Below are positions 46,101-52,493 of a stretch of 64,000 nucleotides of DNA, piece after piece (positions within the stretch are counted from its first letter, which is position 1; each line of letters opens with the position of its first letter). The stretch lies in contig NZ_RCWL01000008.1 in assembly GCF_003991195.1 (NCBI RefSeq), positions 62,599 to 126,598 on the forward strand. The letters are read 5' to 3'. The DNA comes from Gynurincola endophyticus (GTDB lineage: Bacteria > Bacteroidota > Bacteroidia > Chitinophagales > Chitinophagaceae). A program made the position numbers and the translations under genes. The notes below the pieces were generated by a model, which was given only the letters and a program-made list of their open reading frames with translations, was not told the origin of the DNA and did not search any database.

Positions 46101-48702
46101 AACGCGATCTGCAAACGGCGGCTCTTATATCACAGCTGCCAATACACCGGCCGGACAAGCGCACGGTCTGGTATTTAGAAACTGTGAAATGCCTTCTAAC
46201 AGAGGAAATACATTATATGTTTATGGACGACCCTGGCAAAATGATTCAGGTAGTTCTGATAAAGCCCATAATAAAACCGTATTAATAAATACAACCATCG
46301 GTACTAATGTGATTAGCCCTGCGGGATGGGCAGTTTGGAATAGTGGTACTGATACCGATCTGATATTCTATGCAGAACATGGTACTAAACATTATAACGG
46401 TTCACCGGTTGACTTATCTCAACGGGTAGCATGGTCAAAACAACTGACTCAACAGCAGGCGGATGAGTTCACCAATGCGAATATTTTCGGTGATTGGGAT
46501 CCGTGTGCAGTAACAGGTGGTATTTGTGATCCGTTTAGTGCGGATGTTGCAGTGTCAAACTTTAAAGTAGACAAAACTACCACACAGTCAAATGTTACCT
46601 GGAATATCAGTTGGCCATTAGCTAATGTGAAGTATGAACTGTTTAAATCATTGAATGGTGGTAACTGGGAAAAAGTGTATGAAACCAACACAGGTAATGC
46701 ATATGATATCAATTTCGGATTTGCAGAGAACCTACCGGCTGCCGGTTCAAACTTTAAATACTATTTAAAGGCCTCTCTGGCAGGTTATGACGAACATTTA
46801 ACAGATACCATTGAAGTTTCCAGCATTCCTACCATGATGGTAAACGGTAATCTGGGTGAATTTAAACAGGGGTTAGGATTGGCTTCTGCTCCACAGGTGT
46901 ATACTTTAAAAGCAAGCAATATCTTAGAGCCAATCAAAATATTGATACCGGCTCCTTTTGAAATCAGTGTGGATGGCGGAAATACATGGGAAAACAATCA
47001 GGTAACCATTCTTAATGAAACAGAAAACTTTGATACTCAGATCAACGTTCGTTTAAATAGTACTGCAACCGGTAGTTATAATGCAGTGATTAAACACGGA
47101 ACACATTTGGCTGATACGGTGAGTATTACCGCAAGCGGTATTGTTCAATCTGAGCCATTACCAATTTCTGAAGTAGCAGTTCATTATCCGTTAACTGTAA
47201 ATCAGAATGATGATGCGGCAATAAGAAATGTTGCGTTTACTCCTACAGCTATCAGACTGAATAATTATGAACTGTCAGACGGAAGCGTAGCCATTATCCC
47301 TGCTTTCAGTGATCATATGGGTATGGCGTTTGCGCCGAAAGCAAGTGGTTTATGGGGTAGTAATGATGGTGGCCCGGGTGGAAACCTGAATAAAAACTTC
47401 TATGTAGAATTCAGCGTTACTCCTTCCCAAACTAACAAAGTTCGTATCGATACTCTGGGCTTAACAGCTTCTTATTATAACACCAGCTCGAATACCCGGT
47501 TTGCCGTGGAATATTCGTTAGATGGATTTAACAGTGATATTCGTTCGGTAACAGGTGGTGTCGGACAAGGAAATATTCTGGCATCTACTGCAAACGGAGC
47601 ATGGTCAACCCCGATATTATTACCGAATAATACCAGTACGAACAATACTGCTTATTATCTGGCCTTGAACAATGCGGATGGTATCTGGATAGAAGAAGGT
47701 AAAACAATTACTTTCAGACTGTACTTCAGTTGTGGTTCTACCAGCGCAGGCAGATATGCTAAAATAAAAGACCTTGTACTGAAAGGTGATCATCAAAGTA
47801 ATATTGTTCCGACGATTACGGTAGATGATGATTTTGAAAGTTTTTATCAAACCATCGGCACCCCATCAGTTGTTCAAACATACACTGTAACCGGTACTAA
47901 CTTAACCAATGATGTACAGATTACTGTAGTGGCTCCTTATCAGATCAGTGCAGATAATCAGAATTATGCACAGTCGGTAACGCTAACAAAAGCATCTTTG
48001 GAAAGTGCACCTGCTACGATCAGTGTAAGATTAAATGCTACAGCTGTAGGAGGCTATGATGCTAAAATCATTCATCAGTCTGCCGGTGCTGATAATGTTG
48101 AACTTAACATCAGTGGTAATACGGTGGCTGCACCGGTAATACCGGGTTTATCGGTAACCGGAGCGGTTACAAGGTTTGAACAAACGATCGGTACACCAAC
48201 TGCGCCGCAATCTGTTGAAGTAAAAGCAACTAACTTAACAGGAAATGTGCATGTGATTATACCTCCGGGCTTTGAAGTTTCTTTAAACAGGGTTCAATGG
48301 ACTGGATCATCACAGGTGTTAGTACTTCAACCAACCAATGGTGCAATCAATACAATACTGTATATTAGAATGAATAATAATACTAATACCAGTATCTCAG
48401 GTGATATTCAATTGTTGTATGGAAATCTGAATCAGAAAGTAAGTGTAGAAGGTGCAGGCGTAGTTGCTATGAGGGCACATCCGAACCCTGCTACCACTCA
48501 TCTGACAGTAACACACCCTCAATTATACGTAGTAGCTACTATCAATATCTATACAATTGACGGAGTGAAAGTGGGAACTTACCGTACAGCATCGAATACT
48601 GCACAAACAAAAATTTATGTGGGTAATCTGAAGAATGGAATGTATTATGTTGAGTTCATCCGGTCAAACGAAAGGAAAGTATTCAATTTCATCAAGCAAT
48701 AA
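40168..48702 (+). CDS. Giant multidomain pectinase: PL1 + PL1 + CE8, T9SS-secreted
   Basis: 2844-aa protein. Layout: N-terminal hydrophobic segment; jelly-roll-like region (30-167); two DUF5018-like domains (170-345); CBM6/35-like module (347-475, YEAEEAEF); two InlB-like repeats (478-624); canonical pectate lyase PL1 (628-1000; SRNPRVRFG, R854/R859); second lyase module (1023-1480; FPGAEGFGKYATGG, RTVR at 1226-1229, ends DTDGDGIPDAYEVEKG); jelly-roll (1490-1690); Ig-like repeat; CE8 pectin methylesterase (1802-2120; HQDTL Q1936/D1937, nucleophile D1960, R2021 in YGRPW); three more Ig-like repeats; T9SS sorting domain (2768-2844). It de-esterifies and cleaves homogalacturonan in one chain at the cell surface. 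Confidence 0.9.
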   Translation: MNSLLRSISNYLIAFLTLAMGVVFMNNEQVWVDFDFRTTTAPEQIYWSSSTPISPNKAADGVCTQGMVQINKDEQFFVDLPSLSYLQLNIKSTNTASARNIQVAYKKAGQSDFTVIATPLSVSAPAALMLHEMYAELKSDEPVVVRIIPTNGNIQVHDVLAKGLVVLGNDATIYSFKLDQQISSVIDHDNETITVEVPLGANITNVVPAGFNVATGATVIPDASLAQNFSNPFVYTVTAPDGVTQKQYTVTVNSVSSSHKEITAFKLFDQQIGNAVINEETGVVTITIPEGIAVGSLVPEIFEISPYATISPAVTGAQNFADDVSYTITAQNGTTKTWKITIVEVSASNDFTIYEAEEAEFTGKEDAQHNGFTGTGFVDFQTNGENSINFTVCQVEAGAYQASFRYALGKAEERKGRLYVNDYYITTLEFEPGTTFTDWKEETVVLNLDRGINNISITWEETDGPNLDNLKLQGEACPKYSIQVTTSNNGEVSLNPSRKNNLYFEDEIVTLLAVERPDLKFHSWGGDLEGDFNPIALSVEKNHVINANFTVVNTYQLNVAVQGLGSVTLNPAGGVYAEGTTVTVTALPALSNQFIGWSGDLSGAVQTSAIVMNANKNVTARFTNDIAVDFEKPIGFAGVVTTEYSNFNGPTTGGQGAEDTLWINGPADFDLLATSLYHRNRAYKNNRVENGMKPAPLVIVLKEGVYPEGTSSSSAWGNSMMTVQEQGDLTIIGQGEVVLKWGLNIKRSWNILIRNLNFQEYKDDGINIGEPETHHIWVDHCTVGHPTARPANQNSPDGGIDIKNGASYVTVSWTKYQNSWKTGLVGHSDGNGAKDLGKLKVTYFANHFYNSNSRNPRVRFGEVHVLNNLSELVTLYGIAASNTSQVLAEGNFYLNTRWPMYADRTAADFKAVYGNNTDNGFTSKTGNREAKGLKILNNEYDDSGLPVITSQINPERLNPGGRSVKFDEFNPQEVFTPPYSYQAYPASVVRTIVPLFAGAGKVDFFNADNNGPVDPVDPEPPVGLIAFPGAEGFGKYATGGRGGKVVAVTNLQDNGPGSFREALTQHPDEPLTVVFNVGGVIELQSDIKVNRSNLTIAGQTAPGDGICLTGASFIINGARSLSQGGNHGNIIIRYLRSRPIANDPNGKYGIGLENVHNVILDHCSFSWANEENAALYDTKYTSVQWSIISEGLYSAGHSKGNRSYGGVWGGQYASYHHNLLAHNNGRTVRFNGARAHDTIALVDYRNNVVYNWGTEGHATGGEIEIAGGESKINLVNNYYKPGPATPGRRNFIRPNTPSADKVGLFYLSGNVMDGNTEMSANNNLGVNWNSGFDQLASSNLSAQPFNVSVALPVVSAVDAYNAVMENAGATLPKRDAVDTRIINETKTGTATGTGSRNLPGIIDNPSVVGGLPAYQPGTAIVDTDGDGIPDAYEVEKGLNPNDAGDGSAITSSGYSNLELYINSIIAKGDDGGNPNPPVSKSVSATWSLLAGQNATEVSEELIAHDQVLGSKITGVNYGNRYGNDPYTERIWQRAGNDGLGLYDENSYVDYKIEHKNGEAFNVDSFSVAIVGGGTGNVRTSVVYSIDGGVTFMPLASAANPAYYNGASTLAYSEGGVDPGDHTTLINSGAVAAAAAENEFLRFGNLDIQVPASKSIVIRLYVYLRAEGGVRHVGQHSAYIGARTAGEEEPVTPSVEVISDLKNFNQVLPNTSAVQQYKVVFKQVEEPVNVSVTAPYEISVNGGNWLTQATYQPAKNPDTATVSVRLNGAATGAANGSITNTVTGFEAMHIPLSGNILQPGSVTPDVIVAKDGSGDFTSIQAAINAAPSNRTTPWVIFIKNGKYFEKVAVPQNKTFIHLVGESVANTIITYDDYSGRKLPDGTTIGTSTSHTLHVRGNDFAALNLTVENSYGVGSQAVAVHVQADRVVFKNCRFLGHQDTLLVNGNGYKQYFVNCYIDGDVDYIFGSAIAVFESCVVYSKTRSANGGSYITAANTPAGQAHGLVFRNCEMPSNRGNTLYVYGRPWQNDSGSSDKAHNKTVLINTTIGTNVISPAGWAVWNSGTDTDLIFYAEHGTKHYNGSPVDLSQRVAWSKQLTQQQADEFTNANIFGDWDPCAVTGGICDPFSADVAVSNFKVDKTTTQSNVTWNISWPLANVKYELFKSLNGGNWEKVYETNTGNAYDINFGFAENLPAAGSNFKYYLKASLAGYDEHLTDTIEVSSIPTMMVNGNLGEFKQGLGLASAPQVYTLKASNILEPIKILIPAPFEISVDGGNTWENNQVTILNETENFDTQINVRLNSTATGSYNAVIKHGTHLADTVSITASGIVQSEPLPISEVAVHYPLTVNQNDDAAIRNVAFTPTAIRLNNYELSDGSVAIIPAFSDHMGMAFAPKASGLWGSNDGGPGGNLNKNFYVEFSVTPSQTNKVRIDTLGLTASYYNTSSNTRFAVEYSLDGFNSDIRSVTGGVGQGNILASTANGAWSTPILLPNNTSTNNTAYYLALNNADGIWIEEGKTITFRLYFSCGSTSAGRYAKIKDLVLKGDHQSNIVPTITVDDDFESFYQTIGTPSVVQTYTVTGTNLTNDVQITVVAPYQISADNQNYAQSVTLTKASLESAPATISVRLNATAVGGYDAKIIHQSAGADNVELNISGNTVAAPVIPGLSVTGAVTRFEQTIGTPTAPQSVEVKATNLTGNVHVIIPPGFEVSLNRVQWTGSSQVLVLQPTNGAINTILYIRMNNNTNTSISGDIQLLYGNLNQKVSVEGAGVVAMRAHPNPATTHLTVTHPQLYVVATINIYTIDGVKVGTYRTASNTAQTKIYVGNLKNGMYYVEFIRSNERKVFNFIKQ
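45244..48465 (+). repeat. Four Ig-like repeats of about 103 aa in the giant enzyme
   Basis: Repeats begin at about residues 1693, 2223, 2550 and 2660. Each shares an F.Q.lg.PS..Q.Y.v opening, a central aP.eiSvdGg.W and a closing V.RLN..a.G. The first lies between the second lyase and CE8; the others are between CE8 and the sorting domain. They act as rigid spacers and may have arisen by internal duplication. Confidence 0.7.
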
Positions 48703-48712
48703 TTTTATCGGC

Positions 48713-48760
48713 GGGTATTCCTCCCGCTGAAACAAAATGGTGGGTGATACACCCACCATT
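48713..48760 (+). other. Hairpins between giant pectinase and GH43
   Basis: A strong 11-bp stem AATGGTGGGTG/CACCCACCATT with a 3-nt loop at 48736-48760, preceded by a weaker GCGGG/CCCGC hairpin at 48713-48727. The T-run is modest (TCTCT). It could be a terminator or a stabiliser of the giant mRNA. Confidence 0.6.
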
Positions 48761-48800
48761 TCTCTACCTTATCAGATGAAAGTGATTTAAAATAAGAATT

Positions 48801-50417
48801 ATGAAAAAGAAAAGAGTTTTATTGGCAGCTTTGGTTTCGCTGATAAGTTATCAATCGGTTACTGCCCAGGTTTCAAAAAGCTGGGTGGCAGATTTAGGAA
48901 ACGGAAAATATAAAAACCCTGTACTGCATGCAGATTATTCCGATCCGGATGCGATTCGTGTAGGCGATGATTTTTATATGACTGCTTCCAGTTTTGATGC
49001 AATTCCGGGTTTACCGATTTTGCATTCAAAAGACCTGGTAAACTGGACACTGGTGAATTACGCATTAAAGCGTCAGCCGCCGTATGATCACTTCTCTAAA
49101 ACGCAACACGGAAATGGTGTTTGGGCACCGGCTATCCGCTATCATAATAACTTATTTTATATCTATTACCCGGATCCTGATTTTGGTATTTATGTGATTA
49201 CTGCAAAAGACCCTGCCGGCGATTGGTCTGAACCTGTGCTGGTAGAAGCTGGTAAAGGGTTGATTGACCCTTGTCCGCTGTGGGATGACAATGGTAAAGT
49301 TTATCTGGCTTACGCTTACGCAGGCTCCAGAGCAGGTATCAAAAGTGTATTGGCAGTTAAAGAAATGAATGCAGCGGGCACCAAAACTATCACAACAGGT
49401 GTATTGGTTTATGACGGACACGAAATTGATCCTACTGTTGAAGGGCCTAAATTCTATAAAAGAAACGGTTATTACTATTTGTTTGCACCTGCAGGAGGCG
49501 TTTCTACAGGATGGCAGATCGTATTAAGATCAAAAAATCCTTACGGCCCTTATGAACGCAGGGTAGTAATGGAACAGGGTAAAACGCCCGTAAATGGTCC
49601 TCATCAGGGCGCATGGGTAGATACGCAAACGGGTGAAGACTGGTTTCTGCATTTTCAGGAAAAAGATCCTTACGGACGTTTGGTGCATTTACAACCAATG
49701 AAATGGGTAAACGATTGGCCGGTAATCGGTGAGGATAAAGATAATGATGGTATCGGCTGGCCCGTATTGACCTACAAAAAACCGGATGTTGGTAAAACTT
49801 ACCCTATAGCCACACCGCCTGAATCTGATGAGTTTGATCAGCCTTTCCTGGGCTTACAATGGCAATGGCAGGCGAATCCGAAAGCTACCTGGGCGTACAT
49901 GAATACTGAAAAAGGAACTTTACGTCTTTTTGCACACCCTGTACCGGCTGATGCAGTAAGTTACTGGGATGTACCGAATATCCTGATGCAAAAATTTCCG
50001 GCTGAAACATTTACAGCTACCACCAAACTAAAGTTTAACCCGCTTTTAGAAGGCGATAAAACCGGTTTGGTAGTAATGGGCCTGGATTATGCATATGTCG
50101 CTTTGCAAAAAACAAAAGAAGGAATAGAACTGGTATATGCCTTATGTGAAAAAGCCGATAAAGGCAAAGCGGAAAAAATTGAAGTAATTACTGCAACAGA
50201 CAAAACCGAAGTGTATTTGCAGATAAAAGTAGCAAAAGAAGGAAAAACACAGTTCAGTTATAGTTTCGACGGAAAAAAATATACCAATGCCGGAAAAGTC
50301 TTTCAGGCAAAGGAAGGAAAATGGATCGGTGCTAAAATGGGTTTATTTATGACCAGTACCCAGGCAAAAAATGATGCGGGGTCTGTTGATTTTGACTGGT
50401 TCAGAGTAGAAAAGTAA
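48801..50417 (+). CDS. Glycoside hydrolase family 43 with C-terminal beta-sandwich
   Basis: 538-aa secreted GH43 enzyme, likely an arabinofuranosidase, xylosidase or galactosidase acting on pectin side chains. Signal peptide MKKKRVLLAALVSLISYQSVTA. The five-bladed propeller has candidate base D48 in HADYSDPDAIRV, pKa modulator D156 in LIDPCPLWDD and acid E214 in PTVEGPK. A C-terminal concanavalin-like beta-sandwich (about 345-538; FDQPFLGLQWQWQANP) is typical of several GH43 subfamilies. The substrate cannot be fixed from sequence alone. Confidence 0.88.
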   Translation: MKKKRVLLAALVSLISYQSVTAQVSKSWVADLGNGKYKNPVLHADYSDPDAIRVGDDFYMTASSFDAIPGLPILHSKDLVNWTLVNYALKRQPPYDHFSKTQHGNGVWAPAIRYHNNLFYIYYPDPDFGIYVITAKDPAGDWSEPVLVEAGKGLIDPCPLWDDNGKVYLAYAYAGSRAGIKSVLAVKEMNAAGTKTITTGVLVYDGHEIDPTVEGPKFYKRNGYYYLFAPAGGVSTGWQIVLRSKNPYGPYERRVVMEQGKTPVNGPHQGAWVDTQTGEDWFLHFQEKDPYGRLVHLQPMKWVNDWPVIGEDKDNDGIGWPVLTYKKPDVGKTYPIATPPESDEFDQPFLGLQWQWQANPKATWAYMNTEKGTLRLFAHPVPADAVSYWDVPNILMQKFPAETFTATTKLKFNPLLEGDKTGLVVMGLDYAYVALQKTKEGIELVYALCEKADKGKAEKIEVITATDKTEVYLQIKVAKEGKTQFSYSFDGKKYTNAGKVFQAKEGKWIGAKMGLFMTSTQAKNDAGSVDFDWFRVEK

Positions 50418-50572
50418 GGCGATTATTCATTATTGTTAGATTTAACAGAAACTTAAAAAACGGAACGAATGGTGGCCAAAACAGTAAACGTCTTATAAGA
50501 GAGGAAGGTGTTAAAAAATTATGAAAAATGTTCATAATGTGTATCTCAATTGATTTCATTTGGTTACTACAA

Positions 50573-50595
50573 CGTTTTCGGTAACGATTGCGTAA
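50573..50595 (+). promoter_or_regulatory. LacI-type operator, second copy
   Basis: Contains CGTTTTCGG, one variable base, then AACGATTGCGTAAAAAAA, matching 29325-29352 apart from that base. The palindrome is weaker than in the first copy (CGTT/AACG arms). It lies 54 nt upstream of TAGACTTG, the same distance as in the susC promoter. Confidence 0.55.
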
Positions 50596-50612
50596 AAAAA
50601 AGGGCGTTTTGG

Positions 50613-50644
50613 TTTCGCAAATTATAAATATCTCGTTAGACTTG
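50613..50644 (+). promoter_or_regulatory. Putative promoter of GH28-uronate operon
   Basis: TTTC at 50613 and TAGACTTG at 50637, 20 nt apart, identical in arrangement to the PUL 2 susC promoter at 29365-29396. Confidence 0.55.
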
Positions 50645-50735
50645 TCTTGTGAATGAACGGATCAGGTGCAATAAACAGCCACTTGAGTGGATCTTTAAAA
50701 TTGTTTTCGTCTCAATGTAAATAGCAATGGTTAAC

Positions 50736-50770
50736 AGCTATGCCGGTTTAACCGGCGTAGCTATTTTTTT
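50736..50770 (+). terminator. Intrinsic terminator/attenuator before GH28
   Basis: 11-bp GC-rich stem AGCTATGCCGG/CCGGCGTAGCT with one wobble pair, a 5-nt loop and a run of seven T residues. It ends 26 bp before the GH28 start codon, downstream of the predicted promoter. Confidence 0.85.
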
Positions 50771-50796
50771 AAAACGGTTGCCTAAAAAAAATTGTC

Positions 50797-52443
50797 ATGG
50801 TTAAATTATCAAAATGGTGGTTAGGAGCTGCGCTCGTTGTTACTTCATTTGGTGCAACAGCACAGGTTCGCCCCATTGTTAAACAGGTTTCTTTCAAAAC
50901 CGACACCTTCAACATCATTAAATATGGTGCTATTGCCGACGGTAAAACCCTGAATACCGAAAGTATCAATAAAACAATCGATATCTGTTCGCAAAGTGGT
51001 GGTGGGGTCGTATTGGTACCTGCAGGTTTGTGGATCAGTGGTCCTATCGTATTGAAAAGCAACGTTAACCTTCACTTAGAATACAACGCTCTAATACAGT
51101 TTACCAAAGATTTTAGCCAGTACCCGTTGGTACAGGGTAATTGGGAAGGATTGCCTCAATGGAGAGCTCAATCACCCATTTCTGCAGAAAACGTAGAAAA
51201 TATAGCAATTACCGGTAAAGGAATCATTGATGGAGCCGGTGAAGCATGGAGACAGGTTAAGAAAGGAAAATTTACTGAATCGCAATGGAAAAACCTCATC
51301 AAAAGCGGTGGCGTACTCAACGATAAAAAAGATACCTGGTATCCAACTGAAAGAGCTTTAAAAGGGTCTAAAGAAGCTGCTAACCCAGGCGAGATTAATC
51401 CTTCTAAAGGAAAAGAATACTATGAATCTATCAAAGAATTCTTACGTCCTAATTTATTGGTCATTACAAAATCAAAAAGAATTTTATTAGAAGGCGTCAC
51501 TTTCCAGAATTCTCCTGCCTGGTGTTTGCACCCATTAATGAGTGAAGACATTACCATCAGAGAGATTCTGGTAAAAAATCCATGGTATGCACAAAATGGA
51601 GATGGACTGGATCTGGAAAGCTGTAAAAACGTATTGATTGAAAACTCCATTTTCGATGTAGGGGATGATGCTTTATGTATGAAGAGTGGCAGAGATGCTG
51701 CCGGAAGAGAAAGAGGAATGCCTACCGAAAACGTTATTATTAAAAACTGTACGGTATATCAGGCGCACGGTGGTTTTGTAATCGGAAGTGAAATGAGCGG
51801 CGGTGCAAGAAATATTTTTGTAGACGATTGCACATTCATCGGTACCGATATCGGTTTAAGATTTAAAACTGCAAGAGGAAGAGGTGGTATTGTTGAAAAT
51901 ATTTATATAAACAATATCTATATGAAAGATATTCCGGGTGAAGCTATTTTGTTTGACATGTATTATATGGCCCGTGATCCGGTTCCGATGGCAGGTGAGC
52001 AAAGAGCTGAGCCGGTAGTAGAAACAAAACCTGTTGACGAAACCACTCCGCAATTCAGAAATTTCCATATTAAAAACGTAGTGTGTAATGGCGCAGAAAC
52101 CGGTATTTTCTTACGTGGAGTACCTGAAATGCAAGTGAAAAATATTGTATTGGAAGATATGGTTATACAGGCTCATAAAGGAATGGTATTAAATGAAGCT
52201 AAAAACATCACTTTCAAAAATATTGAATTGGTGGTGAGCGAAGGAAAAGAACCGGTGGTAGATGTTTACAACAGCAGTGACCTTAAATTTGAAAACTTCA
52301 AATATAACGGAAAACCTGAATTGTTGTTCAGAGTGGGTGGCGCGAAATCAAAAGACATTCAGGTAAGAAAAACTAAAGTAAACGCAGTGCAACCGTTGGT
52401 GTTAGAGTTTAATGCACCGGCAAAAGCTGTAAAGTTTAAATAA
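50797..52443 (+). CDS. Polygalacturonase-like glycoside hydrolase family 28
   Basis: 548-aa secreted GH28 beta-helix enzyme hydrolysing galacturonide (exo-polygalacturonase or rhamnogalacturonan type) linkages. Signal peptide MVKLSKWWLGAALVVTSFGATA, then FNIIKYGAIADGK. The GH28 active-site motifs are complete: NGDGLDLES with D269 and D272, GDDALCMKSG with D290/D291, AHGGFVIGSEMSGG with H324, and RFKTARGRGG with R355/K357. First gene of the tight run that continues to the uronate pathway. Confidence 0.92.
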   Translation: MVKLSKWWLGAALVVTSFGATAQVRPIVKQVSFKTDTFNIIKYGAIADGKTLNTESINKTIDICSQSGGGVVLVPAGLWISGPIVLKSNVNLHLEYNALIQFTKDFSQYPLVQGNWEGLPQWRAQSPISAENVENIAITGKGIIDGAGEAWRQVKKGKFTESQWKNLIKSGGVLNDKKDTWYPTERALKGSKEAANPGEINPSKGKEYYESIKEFLRPNLLVITKSKRILLEGVTFQNSPAWCLHPLMSEDITIREILVKNPWYAQNGDGLDLESCKNVLIENSIFDVGDDALCMKSGRDAAGRERGMPTENVIIKNCTVYQAHGGFVIGSEMSGGARNIFVDDCTFIGTDIGLRFKTARGRGGIVENIYINNIYMKDIPGEAILFDMYYMARDPVPMAGEQRAEPVVETKPVDETTPQFRNFHIKNVVCNGAETGIFLRGVPEMQVKNIVLEDMVIQAHKGMVLNEAKNITFKNIELVVSEGKEPVVDVYNSSDLKFENFKYNGKPELLFRVGGAKSKDIQVRKTKVNAVQPLVLEFNAPAKAVKFK

Positions 52444-52450
52444 TTCAATA

Positions 52451-52471
52451 GTTCCGCAGCTAATGCGGAAC
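52451..52471 (+). other. Hairpin between GH28 and GH105
   Basis: Perfect 8-bp stem GTTCCGCA/TGCGGAAC with a 5-nt loop and a short T-rich tail, 7 bp after the GH28 stop and 22 bp before the GH105 start. Partial terminator or processing site. Confidence 0.6.
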
Positions 52472-52493
52472 TTTCTTGCTAATGATTATGCAT

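Larger units (their letters stand above)
50418..50796. promoter_or_regulatory. Control region of the GH28-uronate operon
   Basis: 379 bp. It carries a LacI-type site (50573-50595), a promoter (50613-50644), a small CCACTTGAGTGG hairpin region (about 50681-50692) and an intrinsic terminator (50736-50770) 26 bp ahead of the GH28 start. Because the promoter precedes the terminator, transcription into GH28 must pass it. Confidence 0.55.
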
